Shown here: positions 44,880 through 54,359 of the stretch, piece after piece | Layout: every line of letters starts with the position of its first letter | How positions within the stretch are numbered: the stretch's first letter is position 1 | Source: JBGTIS01 sp041745535 | GTDB lineage: Bacteria; Bacteroidota; Bacteroidia; Cytophagales; Cyclobacteriaceae | DNA length: 64,000 nt | Assembly (NCBI GenBank): GCA_041745535.1 | Contig: JBGTIS010000253.1 | Location: 1 to 64,000, forward strand | Direction: 5' to 3' | Made by a program: the position numbers and the translations under genes | The notes under the pieces: model-generated | Seen by the model: the letters and a program-made list of their open reading frames with translations, nothing else | Databases searched by the model: none | What the model was told of the DNA's origin: nothing

Positions 44880-46460
44880 ATGGCGCCTTTTATTACCAGA
44901 AGAATTCATATTACCCGGTGCATAACTTATTTGATTGTTATAGGCAGTATCTTTAATGCGATACCTTCTTTTAGCCAGGTCGATACCATTACTTTTCGGG
45001 TAGAAACAGCAGCAGCTTTTTCCACACAAGGGTATCTGCCTTTGTGGATTGTTTCTAACAGATTTGGGGTTTTAGCTGAAGATCAGGCCAATGGTTATGT
45101 CCGCGCTGGACTGGCGATTCCTTATGCTAACAAAAAATTTGCTTTTGCGGCAGGCATCGATGGCCTGCTTACATCAGCAATAGGTGATAGCCGTATTCAA
45201 CAGGGTTATGTTAAAATGAGATATGGCGCGGCTGAATTGAAAGGTGGACTAGAAGAAGAAATTATAGGTATGGCCGATCCTACGCTTTCTACAGGATCTT
45301 TGTATATCAGTAACAATGCCAGGCCTGTTCCCAGGGTAACCTTTTCATTTCCAGAATATACAAATGTACCCTTTACCGATGGTTATGTACAATTTAAAGC
45401 CAGTTATAGCCATGGCTGGCTGGGAAGAGATCGTTTTGTAAAAAAACCGTTTTTGCATGAAAAATATCTCTATCTCAGGGTAGGAAAAAACTGGAAAGTA
45501 ACTCCTTATGGTGGATTGGTACATAGTGCTATCTGGGGTGGCGTTCATCCGGTAGCCGGTGCGCTTCCTGATAATCTTAAAAGTTATTTAAAAGTTATTT
45601 TAGTACGAAGTGGAAAAGGTACTAATTTGGGTGGTGAAATTAAAAATACCTTGGGCGATCATCGGGGTATTATGAACTTCGGTTTCGAAGCTGAATTGAA
45701 AAACGCGGACCTGCTTTTTTACAACCAAATGTTTTATGAAGATGGCAGCGGTACAGAATTGTTTATTACCAATCGGGATATTCTTACTGGCATCAGTGTA
45801 AAATATAAAGATAAAAATCGGCTGGTTTCTGGGTTTGCCTTTGAGTTTCTTTACACAAAATACCAGAGTGGCCCGGGTTTACCCGATCCATATCCCGATC
45901 GGGATAATTACGATTACCCATTCCGTGGACGCGATAATTATTACAACAATTACTTGTATAACTCCGGCTGGGTGAATGGTGGATATATTCTGGGTACACC
46001 ACTTTTTTTAACCGACTATCGGGCCGATTTGTATTTTGATGGGTACGAGGAGCCCACCCGGCAGAGTTTTGATTTTAATATTGTAAATAACCGCATTGTT
46101 TCGCATCATATTGGTCTGGAAGGTACCATTGCCAGGCAAGTGCGATACAGGGCTTTTGTTACTTATACCCGTAATTTTGGTACCTATGGTGGCCTGAATG
46201 GTGGTATTCAGTTCTGGGGAAGCCGCGATCCTGATTATCAGGTAGATTATAAATTTGACCCGCCCCTCAACCAATTTTATTTTATGCTGGAGGCCGTAAC
46301 AGGCATTGCCTTCAATAATCAGATGGAAGCCATGGCTACACTTGGTTACGATGCAGGAGAAATGACCAACAACCTGGGAGTTATGCTGGGCATTCGCTGG
46401 AAAGGACTACTCTACGATGCGGCTAAAAAAAGAGAACTCACGGGAAACTCGATGAATTAA
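44880..46460 (+). CDS. capsule assembly Wzi family outer-membrane protein
   Basis: An outer-membrane beta-barrel of 526 residues from the ATG at 44880. That start gives a signal peptide (1-33, ending SFSQ); the same frame is open back to 44688, but that would cross the previous gene's terminator. The mature part shows alternating aromatic and polar beta-strands, with HSHGWLGRDRF-like SYSHGWLGRDRFVKKPFLHEK and a C-terminal strand. Wzi proteins bind capsular or exopolysaccharide at the surface. No capsule genes adjoin, so its ligand is unknown. The DUF3445 gene follows after 11 bases. Confidence 0.88.
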   Translation: MAPFITRRIHITRCITYLIVIGSIFNAIPSFSQVDTITFRVETAAAFSTQGYLPLWIVSNRFGVLAEDQANGYVRAGLAIPYANKKFAFAAGIDGLLTSAIGDSRIQQGYVKMRYGAAELKGGLEEEIIGMADPTLSTGSLYISNNARPVPRVTFSFPEYTNVPFTDGYVQFKASYSHGWLGRDRFVKKPFLHEKYLYLRVGKNWKVTPYGGLVHSAIWGGVHPVAGALPDNLKSYLKVILVRSGKGTNLGGEIKNTLGDHRGIMNFGFEAELKNADLLFYNQMFYEDGSGTELFITNRDILTGISVKYKDKNRLVSGFAFEFLYTKYQSGPGLPDPYPDRDNYDYPFRGRDNYYNNYLYNSGWVNGGYILGTPLFLTDYRADLYFDGYEEPTRQSFDFNIVNNRIVSHHIGLEGTIARQVRYRAFVTYTRNFGTYGGLNGGIQFWGSRDPDYQVDYKFDPPLNQFYFMLEAVTGIAFNNQMEAMATLGYDAGEMTNNLGVMLGIRWKGLLYDAAKKRELTGNSMN

Positions 46461-46471
46461 TAATCTTTATT

Positions 46472-47464
46472 TTGAATCTGAAAAAAACAAACAGGTATGT
46501 TCCGTTTCATACGGGGAAATATGAAGTGTCGCCAGGATTAAATCCTCTGGGAACAGATTTTGGCAATGGCGATACTGAGAAAAATATTTTCCAGATAGAC
46601 GAGTCGGTTAGCCGATATTTGGTCAATAAAGAACAATGCCGACGGGAAAATATTCAAAAATACTACTGCCGCGCTCAGGAGTATGCAACCACAGCCAAGG
46701 CCATTAACCAGTTTATAATTCAACAGGTCGTAGCAGCGTATCCCGACTTATTTCAATTGGATAAAAATAATGAAGATTGGGAACTTCAATGCAACCTTAC
46801 CGGCGAAACGATTACTTTCTCTTCCGATTACGAGCTTATTGAAACTACTGCTGTCAACACTTACCTTTCTCTTTTCGATGCGCTGGCCGGTCAGGTGCCT
46901 GAAGATCTGGCTATCTGGCAATTGGAAGAAGAAAATGACGGGCTGGCTGCCTTGCACGTGTGCGCTCCCAATCATTGGAGTCCGGAAAAAAAAGCCGGGA
47001 AGAATTTTTCGGCAGTGCACGCACCTGTAGCCGGCATGGAAAAACTGCGGGGAAATTATAAGCCCATGTTGCAGGCAATCATTAATAAAGGATCCTTCGT
47101 TAGGTTTGTATGGGGGTTGGCAACCGATTGCCGGCTTAACCACCATCCCGAAGCTCCGGCAGTGGAACAGACCGAAAAGTGGCAGGGACGTGGTTTTAAT
47201 GCTAACCAGCCTGAATTATACGTAAGAGTTGAACGGCAGACACTTACCGGGTTTTCAGCACAAAAAGCGGTATTTTTTACCATAAGAACCTATTTTTTAC
47301 GGGTAGACCAGTTAGCTGGTCATGAATTGAAACAATTAAAAGCAGCGCTGCTTACCATGTCGCCCGAAGCCAGGGCTTATAAAGGTTTAGCCAATAACTA
47401 TGGGCTAATATTAGCATGGATTGATCAATTGATGGGTAGGAACAGCACGTCAGGCAACCTGTAA
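46472..47464 (+). CDS. DUF3445 family (heme-dependent oxidative N-demethylase-like)
   Basis: A 330-residue protein of the DUF3445 family, related to heme-dependent oxidative N-demethylase subunits. A TTG start at 46472 (or ATT at 46469) opens the frame 11 bases after the wzi stop; no in-frame ATG precedes the conserved domain. The conserved region includes LHVCAPNHWSPEKKAGKNF, HAPVAGMEKLRGNY, FVRFVWGLATDCRLNHHP and a C-terminal RTYFLRVDQL. The cofactor and substrate of this member are untested. Cytoplasmic, no membrane segment. Confidence 0.82.
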   Translation: MNLKKTNRYVPFHTGKYEVSPGLNPLGTDFGNGDTEKNIFQIDESVSRYLVNKEQCRRENIQKYYCRAQEYATTAKAINQFIIQQVVAAYPDLFQLDKNNEDWELQCNLTGETITFSSDYELIETTAVNTYLSLFDALAGQVPEDLAIWQLEEENDGLAALHVCAPNHWSPEKKAGKNFSAVHAPVAGMEKLRGNYKPMLQAIINKGSFVRFVWGLATDCRLNHHPEAPAVEQTEKWQGRGFNANQPELYVRVERQTLTGFSAQKAVFFTIRTYFLRVDQLAGHELKQLKAALLTMSPEARAYKGLANNYGLILAWIDQLMGRNSTSGNL

Positions 47465-47575
47465 TTTTAGTATTACGAACAGCACTTCCGCGGTAATTCA
47501 GACGGAATCGCGCTTTCATTCTTAAAAATTCGTTCTACCTTTGAAAAGTTTTAATTGTTTATCAGTCTGCGTTAA

Positions 47576-48217
47576 ATGAAAAAATCGGAAATCCGGTTGG
47601 TGTATCAAACTATTATCCGGATAATTGCTTACATACTTATTATTGGGGGCGATTATGCTTTAATCTATTTAGATGCATTTAGCCTGTACGACACCAATTT
47701 TGATGAAGATTCCTTTACCGAGTGGGGGCAGGAAATCTCATTAATGGTGATGATTGCCGTTTTCGTTTTGATGGCCAGAAAATACGAAAGCAAACGCTCG
47801 GTGGCTACCCTTTTCGCCGGAGTAGGCATCATGGCACTGATCCGCGAATACAATAACTTTTTCAAAGATCATATTTTCGTGGGTTCATGGTCTATATTAG
47901 TAGGCATAATAGGCATCATTACCATTTACCTTACTTACCGGCAGCGATTTACACTGGTGGCTGCTTTTTTAGATTTCATCCAACGACCTGGTTATGGTAT
48001 GGCCCTGGCAGGATTCCTCACCACCTTTGTGTTTTCCCGTTTGTTTGGCCTGCCGCCTATCTGGGAAACCATTATGCGGGAAAACTATATACGACTGGTA
48101 ATTAGGGCAGCGGAAGAAGGTACCGAATTGCTGGGATACACTTTAATGATGTTGGGTACCATTGAATACGCGGTTTCGGTGAACCAACAGGAGAAAAAAG
48201 AAGTGCCTGTTTCATAA
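47576..48217 (+). CDS. uncharacterised six-helix membrane protein
   Basis: A 213-residue integral membrane protein. Hydrophobic helices lie at about 8-31, 52-66, 75-88, 104-120, 135-156 and 180-199. Charged or polar residues within or near them (TEWGQEIS, ALIREYNNFF, RAAEEGTELLGY) are well spaced and could form a binding site. The acidic TEW..E and E.GTELLGY patterns suggest metal or lipid interaction, but I do not recognise the family. It stands alone between the DUF3445 gene and the ABC exporter with gaps of over 100 bases on both sides. Confidence 0.75.
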   Translation: MKKSEIRLVYQTIIRIIAYILIIGGDYALIYLDAFSLYDTNFDEDSFTEWGQEISLMVMIAVFVLMARKYESKRSVATLFAGVGIMALIREYNNFFKDHIFVGSWSILVGIIGIITIYLTYRQRFTLVAAFLDFIQRPGYGMALAGFLTTFVFSRLFGLPPIWETIMRENYIRLVIRAAEEGTELLGYTLMMLGTIEYAVSVNQQEKKEVPVS

Positions 48218-48362
48218 CTGTCTGATTGGTTTGCTGTAAAATATTTTTCCGGAAGATAGAAAGTATAAGCAATTCAGCTTAAATTAAAGTCATGAACATT
48301 GCGATGCCTGGACAGACCTGGCAGCGCAGCGCCTCATGAATTTGTAATGGTTCGCCGGAATT

Positions 48363-49214
48363 ATGTTTACAGTTAAACAACTGGTTTTCTGCTATCCACA
48401 CAGCAAGGATACTACCCTCAGGGGCATTAGTTTTTCCATAGAGAAAGGAGAAATATTTGGTTTCCTGGGGCCCAGTGGCGCTGGTAAAAGTACGACGCAG
48501 AAAATATTGTATAAACTGCTAACAGGGTACCAGGGAGAAGTATTGTTTTGCGGGAAACCCCTTCGGGATTGGGATCGAAGTTTTTATGAGCGCATCGGCG
48601 TATCATTTGAACTGCCTAACAATTATTTGAAACTCTCTGCCCGGGAAAACCTGAAATTCTTCGCTGCCTTTTATCCGAATACTCCTGCCGATTTTATGCC
48701 AGTTCTGGAAAAAGTAGGGCTTGCCGCTGATGCCGACAAACTGGTATCCGATTTCTCAAAGGGTATGAAAATGCGGCTGAACTTTGCCCGTGCGTTGCTG
48801 CACAATCCGGATATGTACTTTTTCGATGAGCCTACTTCCGGGCTGGATCCGGTAAATGCCAATAAAATCAAGGACATCATCAAAGAGTTGAAAGCGAAGG
48901 GAAAAACCATTTTTCTTACCACCCACAACATGTTCGATGCCGATCAGCTTTGCGACCGGGTGGCCCTGCTGCACCAGGGCGGCATCAAAGCCATGGATGC
49001 TCCGGCTGAACTGAAACTGAAATATGGTGAGAAAAATATAAAAGTAATCACAGCCAATTCGGCCATGAAAGAATATATTTTTCCGCTGGAAAACATTGGC
49101 AAAAATCCTGATTTCCTCAAAATCATTTCCCAGCAGGAAGTAATTGCCATGCATTCGCAGGAAGCTACGCTGGAAGAAGTTTTTATTAAAGTAACCGGAC
49201 AAACATTGGTATGA
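48363..49214 (+). CDS. ABC exporter ATP-binding protein
   Basis: A 283-residue ABC ATPase. Walker A is GPSGAGKST, the signature is FSKGMKMRL in place of LSGGQ, Walker B is YFFDEPTSGLDP, and the switch His is in LTTHNM. The domain covers 1-215, followed by a DrrA-type C-terminal extension to 283. Its stop overlaps the next start by four bases (ATGA), as does the next junction, so the three genes are translationally coupled. Order ATPase-permease-permease resembles the mycobacterial fluoroquinolone exporter Rv2688c-Rv2686c; the substrate here is unknown. Confidence 0.93.
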   Translation: MFTVKQLVFCYPHSKDTTLRGISFSIEKGEIFGFLGPSGAGKSTTQKILYKLLTGYQGEVLFCGKPLRDWDRSFYERIGVSFELPNNYLKLSARENLKFFAAFYPNTPADFMPVLEKVGLAADADKLVSDFSKGMKMRLNFARALLHNPDMYFFDEPTSGLDPVNANKIKDIIKELKAKGKTIFLTTHNMFDADQLCDRVALLHQGGIKAMDAPAELKLKYGEKNIKVITANSAMKEYIFPLENIGKNPDFLKIISQQEVIAMHSQEATLEEVFIKVTGQTLV

Positions 49215-49897
49215 AACAGTTCGTGCATCTGCTGAAATGGGATGTTGTTTTGTTGAACCGCAACCGTTTATTTATCCTGGCAGCGGCTATGGCGGCTATT
49301 TATATTGGTATTTTTTATCTGATCAAACCGCTGGGCAACCTCACTATTATTGTAATTGTGCTTATTTATAACGATCCTGTTATTACCGGATTTTTATTTG
49401 CCAGCGTATTGCTCATGTTCGATAAAAATCAGCATATGGTATCAGCCATCACAGTGCTTCCTATTCCTTTTACTTTCTATTTGCTTTCTAAAACGGTGGT
49501 GCTTGCTACGCTGGCTGTGCTTTCCGCTTTTGTAATGGCCTTTGCTACCCACGGCCTGGGTTTTAATTATTTCCATCTGTTCTGTGCCACCTTTATTTCT
49601 GCTTTCATGTTTTCCTGCTTTGGCTTTGCCATAGGTGCGGTTTCAAAAACCTTCAATCAGCTTCTATTGTATTCAATTCCTTTTTTTATAATCACCGCAC
49701 TTCCTTTTCTTGCGCTGTTTGATGTGGGTGAACCAGCATACTATTTCCTGATACCTTCTACCGGCGGACTGGAAATTTTACGATCCGCATTCGAGCCCAA
49801 TAGTTTTCTTCATAATATAGGGTCATACGGTCAAATGCTGATCTGGGCAGCAGTGAGTTGGTGGATGGCCGTAAAAGCAACCACCAGACTGATATGA
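49211..49897 (+). CDS. ABC exporter permease, first subunit
   Basis: A 228-residue ABC-2 type permease with six predicted helices (about 18-38, 45-68, 90-115, 118-140, 148-170, 205-222). The amphipathic N-terminus (MKQFVHLLKWDVVLLNRNRL) and the coupling stretch after the second helix (FDKNQHMVSAITVLPIPF) are typical. It overlaps the ATPase gene by 4 bases and the second permease by 4 bases. Together the two permeases form the membrane channel of one heterodimeric exporter. Confidence 0.9.
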   Translation: MKQFVHLLKWDVVLLNRNRLFILAAAMAAIYIGIFYLIKPLGNLTIIVIVLIYNDPVITGFLFASVLLMFDKNQHMVSAITVLPIPFTFYLLSKTVVLATLAVLSAFVMAFATHGLGFNYFHLFCATFISAFMFSCFGFAIGAVSKTFNQLLLYSIPFFIITALPFLALFDVGEPAYYFLIPSTGGLEILRSAFEPNSFLHNIGSYGQMLIWAAVSWWMAVKATTRLI

Positions 49898-50607
49898 AAA
49901 CCATTCTTGCATTAAGCGCCAACGACCTTCAATCCACCTTCCGTGACCCTGTGTTTAAAGGATTGCTGTTTTTTCCTTTTGTTGCATTCGTCCTGATACG
50001 CTGGGGAGTACCTTATGTGGTACACACCTATCCGGAAGTAGCGCCCTACACCGTAGTTATCCTGATGTGGGGCTGCCTCCAATCGGCTACCATGTTCGGG
50101 TTTATGTATGGATTTTTATTTCTGGAAGAAAAAGAAGAACAGATTTGGCAGGTAATCCGCATTTTGCCTGTTTCCGGTATCAAACTGGTATTTTCCCGGT
50201 TGCTACTTGGGCTACTAATTTCTACGGCAGTGAATTTTTGCCTGATTCATTTCGGTCAGATTATTTATATTTCTTTTATTAAAGAAATACTGCTTTCACT
50301 ACAGTTCAGTTTGGCTGCACCGCTGATCGCATTGGCGCTGGGAGCGCTTGCCAAAAATCGCATTGAAGGACTGGCACAAATGAAAATCGTGAACGTGCTG
50401 CTGATCATGCCTGCCCTCATTTATTTTATTCCTGGAAAAGCTATGCACCTAACAGCATTGATTCCCACTTACTGGTCATACAGAAGCCTGGAAATGGCCC
50501 ATAGCCAGTCGGATAGTTTTATGCTTTTTTTATTAGTTGGATTTGCTTTGTATCTATTAGGCATTGGTCTGCTTACCAGAAAAATGGAACGAAGCCTGAG
50601 TGATTAA
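49894..50607 (+). CDS. ABC exporter permease, second subunit
   Basis: A 237-residue ABC-2 type permease with six helices. The ATG at 49894 overlaps the previous stop (ATGA) and gives MKTILALSANDLQSTFRDPVF; twelve residues of the longer frame from 49858 are in the preceding gene and are not conserved. EEKEEQIWQVIRILPVSGIKLV is the cytoplasmic coupling region equivalent to that of the first subunit. The gene ends 20 bases before the convergent histidine kinase gene. Confidence 0.9.
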   Translation: MKTILALSANDLQSTFRDPVFKGLLFFPFVAFVLIRWGVPYVVHTYPEVAPYTVVILMWGCLQSATMFGFMYGFLFLEEKEEQIWQVIRILPVSGIKLVFSRLLLGLLISTAVNFCLIHFGQIIYISFIKEILLSLQFSLAAPLIALALGALAKNRIEGLAQMKIVNVLLIMPALIYFIPGKAMHLTALIPTYWSYRSLEMAHSQSDSFMLFLLVGFALYLLGIGLLTRKMERSLSD

Positions 50608-50627
50608 GCAACGCTTTATTGAAAGGT

Positions 50628-51995
50628 TTAAAAAACTAAAGTAAACACCGTTCCCTGCCCGGGTGCTGACCGTACCGAAATGCTTCCCTTATGCACACGC
50701 ATAATTTGTCGGGAAAGGCTGAGACCTACGCCAGAACCTTCTTTTTTAGTGGTATAAAAAGGTACAAAAATCTGATCAATAATTTCGGGTTCAATGCCTT
50801 TTCCATTATCCCGTACCTGAATTTCTATTTTACCTTCCTCATTTTTTCTGGCCACAATGCCCATAGAGGGAGCAGGGGATGCCACACCGGAAAAAGCATC
50901 CATGGCGTTCAGTAATAAATTGATCAGCATTTGTTCCAATAATTCAGGATCGGCTTTTAGCAACAGATTTTCAGGAAGTACCTGCTGATGGAAAGTAATA
51001 GCGGTTTCTACCAGTTTGGGATGTAAAAGCGTATGCAGGCGACTAAAAAGCTCGGTAATTCTGATTTCACTGAAATGCGGTTCCGCCATTTGGGTCAGGC
51101 TGCGGTAGGCTTTTACAAAATTAGCCAGTCCTTTGCTGCGGTTTTCTATCGTTTGTAAACTGCCATGTAAATCTTCTATTTCTTCTGCGTCCAGGGTAGA
51201 TAAATCTCTGTACTTTGTGTTTCCCTGTGTACTTTCCAACATCTGGTTCACCATACCCGACAGGTTGGCAATGGGAATCGCCGAATTCATAATTTCATGC
51301 GTCAGTACCCTGATCAGCTTTTGCCACGATTCAATTTCCTGTTCTTCCAGCTCGGTTCTGAAATCCTGTAAAGAAATCAGTTTGAAATACCGGTTTTGCA
51401 GTTTGAATTCCGTAGCCTGAATCAGCAGGTTGAGCAGCCTGGTGTGAATAATTACTTTCACCAAAGCTTTTTCACCAGAATCAAGCCGGGCAATGGTACC
51501 AAATAATTCTGTATCCAGGGCTTGCAGGTCAGCAAGTTCTCTGATAAAAGGTTTTTGCAGCAAATCTTTCGCCGCCTGATTAATCAGTTGGATTTTCTGA
51601 TGTTCATCAAAACAAATTAAAGCCACATTAGCGTGTTCAACCACGTTTTGTAAATACAGGTGGTTGGTTTCCTGTTCCTGCCGCAGCTTTCGCAAACTGA
51701 TCATGGTTTCGGTAAACGACTGCTTCAGGGTGAGGCTGGGCAGGCGGGCTTTGTAAGAGCTGGAAAAATCGCCCTGTCTGATGGCAATGAGTAAATTTTC
51801 CAGTTCCTTGTGCGATTTTTTGGTGTAACGAAGCAATTCAGCGGTAAGTGTTACAATTAGTAAACCTATCCAAAGCGATACCAGCCAGAAATGCGTCTGC
51901 GTCAGGATTACTACCACCACATATCCCAGCAGAATAATGAGGAGTATACGGAAAGTGATGTTAACTCTGAAATCTCTGAACAGGGTGGCAAACAT
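50628..51995 (-). CDS. NtrY-like sensor histidine kinase
   Basis: A 455-residue sensor kinase. Two close membrane helices (about 14-31 and 36-52) leave almost no periplasmic loop, so it senses inside the cell or in the membrane. A PAS-like domain (about 112-200) precedes the H-box THEIMNS with H233, the N-box NLLLNAMDA, G1 in DNGKGIEP and G2 in GSGVGLSLS. It is last in an SDR-regulator-kinase group and follows the regulator by 36 bases. This is the kinase of the adjacent sigma-54 activator. Confidence 0.93.
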   Translation of the reverse strand: MFATLFRDFRVNITFRILLIILLGYVVVVILTQTHFWLVSLWIGLLIVTLTAELLRYTKKSHKELENLLIAIRQGDFSSSYKARLPSLTLKQSFTETMISLRKLRQEQETNHLYLQNVVEHANVALICFDEHQKIQLINQAAKDLLQKPFIRELADLQALDTELFGTIARLDSGEKALVKVIIHTRLLNLLIQATEFKLQNRYFKLISLQDFRTELEEQEIESWQKLIRVLTHEIMNSAIPIANLSGMVNQMLESTQGNTKYRDLSTLDAEEIEDLHGSLQTIENRSKGLANFVKAYRSLTQMAEPHFSEIRITELFSRLHTLLHPKLVETAITFHQQVLPENLLLKADPELLEQMLINLLLNAMDAFSGVASPAPSMGIVARKNEEGKIEIQVRDNGKGIEPEIIDQIFVPFYTTKKEGSGVGLSLSRQIMRVHKGSISVRSAPGQGTVFTLVF

Positions 51996-52031
51996 AGTTC
52001 GGTATTGTTTTAATAAAGGCGATAGTGAACT

Positions 52032-53447
52032 TTAAAGCCCATATTTGCTTATTTTACGGTACAAAGTACTTCTTCCTAATCCCAGCTCGTCAGCTGCATT
52101 GGATAAATTGCCCTGGTGTTTTTTAATCGCGTTCCGAATCGTAATCTTTTCTATTGCTTCCATGTTCAGCGGCTCAGCCTCTTGTGTGGAAAATGCTTTA
52201 ACCACTCCCTGTTTTTCCGGCAGAATATCGCTTACCGAAAGCCTACTGGATTCACTAAGGATAACAGCTCGTTCCAAAGCATGCTGTAATTCCCGCACAT
52301 TTCCCGGCCAGGCATATTTATTCAACATGTTCAGCGTTTTGTCTGAGAGGTTTAACTTTGGCTTCTGATATTTCTTTTTATACACAGAAAGATAGTGGTG
52401 GGCAAGTACCTGAATATCCTCGGGCCGTTCTCGCAGGGGCGGAATCCTGATTTCTACGGTATTGATGCGGTACAGCAAATCCTGCCGAAAAGATTTTTGT
52501 TTGGAAGCATGGGCTGATATACCTTCTGAATCAGCGATCAGTTCATGAATTGGCAAATTGGTAGCACTAATGATTCTTACATCTACCGGAACAGATTGAT
52601 TGGAACCCAGTCGGGTAATTTCCCGGCTTTGAATGGCTGTAAGCAGTTTAGCCTGCAGTGGCAAAGAAAGGTTACCGATCTCATCCAGAAACAATGTACC
52701 ACCGGAAGCAGCTTCAAAACGGCCTGCCCGGTCATCACGCGCATCGGTAAACGCCCCTTTCATATGGCCGAATAATTCCGACTCGAAGAGGGTTTCAGCA
52801 ATAGCCCCTAAATCTACTTTTATAAAAGGTTCACCCGCTCTTTGTGATTTCCGGTGAATAGCCCGGGCAATAAGTTCCTTGCCAGTACCATTTTCGCCTA
52901 ATATCAGCACATTGGCATGGGTAATGGCTACTTTATCAATGGTAGAAAATAGTTTTTTCATGGCCGGAGAGTCGCTGATAATTTCCGCGTATGGGCTATC
53001 CAGGTCTTTGCTCAATGTGTTTTCTCTATGCCTGAGCCGGGTAACCTCCTTTTTAGACTGGCTAAGCTGATACACCGATAACATAGTGGCAGTCAGCTTT
53101 TCTTTTTCCCAGGGTTTTACCAGGAAATCAACCGCGCCTTCTTTCATCGCTGTTACGGCCAGGTCAATATCTCCATACGCCGTATTCACAATTACATGGG
53201 CTTCCGAATCGTGTTTCATGATTTCACGAAGCCACCGCAGTCCTTCCTGCCCATGGGTAACTCCATGTGCAAAATTCATATCCAGTAAAATTATATCGAA
53301 AGTACCTTTTTTAAGATGAGAGATAATCTGAGAAGGAGAACTTTCGGTAATTATTTCCGCAAAGTGAGGTTTCAAGATTAATTTAGCGGTATAAAGCACT
53401 GCCTGGTCATCGTCGATGATCAGAATTCTGCCATTTGATTTAGTCAT
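52032..53447 (-). CDS. sigma-54-dependent response regulator (NtrC family)
   Basis: A 471-residue transcriptional activator, starting at the ATG at 53447 (MTKSNGRILIIDDDQAVLY); the frame is open upstream but not conserved. The receiver domain has D56 in ILLDMNF as the phosphorylation site. The AAA+ domain has Walker A GENGTGKE, the sigma-54 contact loop as GAFTDA in place of GAFTGA, and LFLDEIGN as Walker B. A Fis-type helix-turn-helix ends the protein (GNLSNAADELGLGRSTLYRKI). It is 55 bases from the SDR gene. Target promoters need a sigma-54 site; none is confirmed in this window. Confidence 0.95.
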   Translation of the reverse strand: MTKSNGRILIIDDDQAVLYTAKLILKPHFAEIITESSPSQIISHLKKGTFDIILLDMNFAHGVTHGQEGLRWLREIMKHDSEAHVIVNTAYGDIDLAVTAMKEGAVDFLVKPWEKEKLTATMLSVYQLSQSKKEVTRLRHRENTLSKDLDSPYAEIISDSPAMKKLFSTIDKVAITHANVLILGENGTGKELIARAIHRKSQRAGEPFIKVDLGAIAETLFESELFGHMKGAFTDARDDRAGRFEAASGGTLFLDEIGNLSLPLQAKLLTAIQSREITRLGSNQSVPVDVRIISATNLPIHELIADSEGISAHASKQKSFRQDLLYRINTVEIRIPPLRERPEDIQVLAHHYLSVYKKKYQKPKLNLSDKTLNMLNKYAWPGNVRELQHALERAVILSESSRLSVSDILPEKQGVVKAFSTQEAEPLNMEAIEKITIRNAIKKHQGNLSNAADELGLGRSTLYRKISKYGL

Positions 53448-53501
53448 AGCAAATGTTAATGCGGTTTTCCCGAAGTTATGTAATGTATCAATATGATACA
53501 A

Positions 53502-54359
53502 TTAAATTTTACGATGTACCCGAAGCAGGTAATCTTCCAGCTTTAAGCTACCATAAGCAGGTGCTACCATATTATGGGTAGATACATAATTAAGCTGACT
53601 TAGTTTATCGTACAGGTTTTTATTTGCTAACCTGATTACTCCCAAACCGGGATGGATCATCCACAAAGGCTGGTTAAATTTAATTTTACATTGGGTAAGC
53701 CGGGCTACCATTCTGGCTACCTGATTGCGGCTATGAATTTCTGGTCCGCCCACTTCAACAATTTCAGGCCCTTGTTCCAGATGGTCGATACAAACCGTAG
53801 CAAGATCCTGTTGATGAATAGGATTGGTAACTGGCGTACCATCGCCAGGCGTAACCAAAATGCCGTTTTTCCCCATAATTACCAGGTCGTGTAATCCGGA
53901 GAAAAGGCCTACGGGCTTAATAATGGTATAATCGAGCCCGGTTTGGGCTATTTCTCTGGTAAACAGCTCTTTTGACCGGCACATAGCCAGTTTTTCAAAA
54001 TGTTCGCTTCCAAAAACAGATACATATACAAATCGCTTCACGCCCGATGCTTTTGCCTCATAAAGCAGATTCATATTGGCCAGATAATCAATTTCATAAA
54101 AGGAATGCGTTTCCTGCGTAAACAGACTCACGCTTTTCCCGATAGATGAAAAAACTATGTCGATGCCGCTGCATACCTCTTTTATGGCAGTAGGTTGGGT
54201 GGCATCGCCTAAAAAAATCTCATGGCAATAGGGTGCCACCAGATCTTTTTTCTTAGGATCTCTGATTAATGCCCTGATGCGATATTCTTCTTTGGAAAGT
54301 TGCTTCAGTATTTCCAATCCTAATCCACCGGAAGCACCGGCAATTAATAGTTTTTTCAT
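53502..54359 (-). CDS. NAD(P)-dependent SDR-like oxidoreductase
   Basis: A 285-residue atypical short-chain dehydrogenase (NmrA/DUF-type). I start at the ATG at 54359 (MKKLLIAGASGGLGLEIL), where the dinucleotide motif GASGGLG lies right at the N-terminus; the frame from 54392 adds 11 unlikely residues. IDIVFSSIGKSVSLF and FVYVSVFGSE are typical NAD(P)H-binding features, and the classical YxxxK pair is not evident. It heads the operon with the NtrC-type regulator and kinase. Its substrate is unknown. Confidence 0.86.
   Translation of the reverse strand: MKKLLIAGASGGLGLEILKQLSKEEYRIRALIRDPKKKDLVAPYCHEIFLGDATQPTAIKEVCSGIDIVFSSIGKSVSLFTQETHSFYEIDYLANMNLLYEAKASGVKRFVYVSVFGSEHFEKLAMCRSKELFTREIAQTGLDYTIIKPVGLFSGLHDLVIMGKNGILVTPGDGTPVTNPIHQQDLATVCIDHLEQGPEIVEVGGPEIHSRNQVARMVARLTQCKIKFNQPLWMIHPGLGVIRLANKNLYDKLSQLNYVSTHNMVAPAYGSLKLEDYLLRVHRKI

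Noticed and set aside
46472..46474. Doubt about the TTG start of the DUF3445 gene
   Set aside because: No ATG or GTG lies between the wzi stop and the conserved domain, so TTG (or ATT just before it) is kept.
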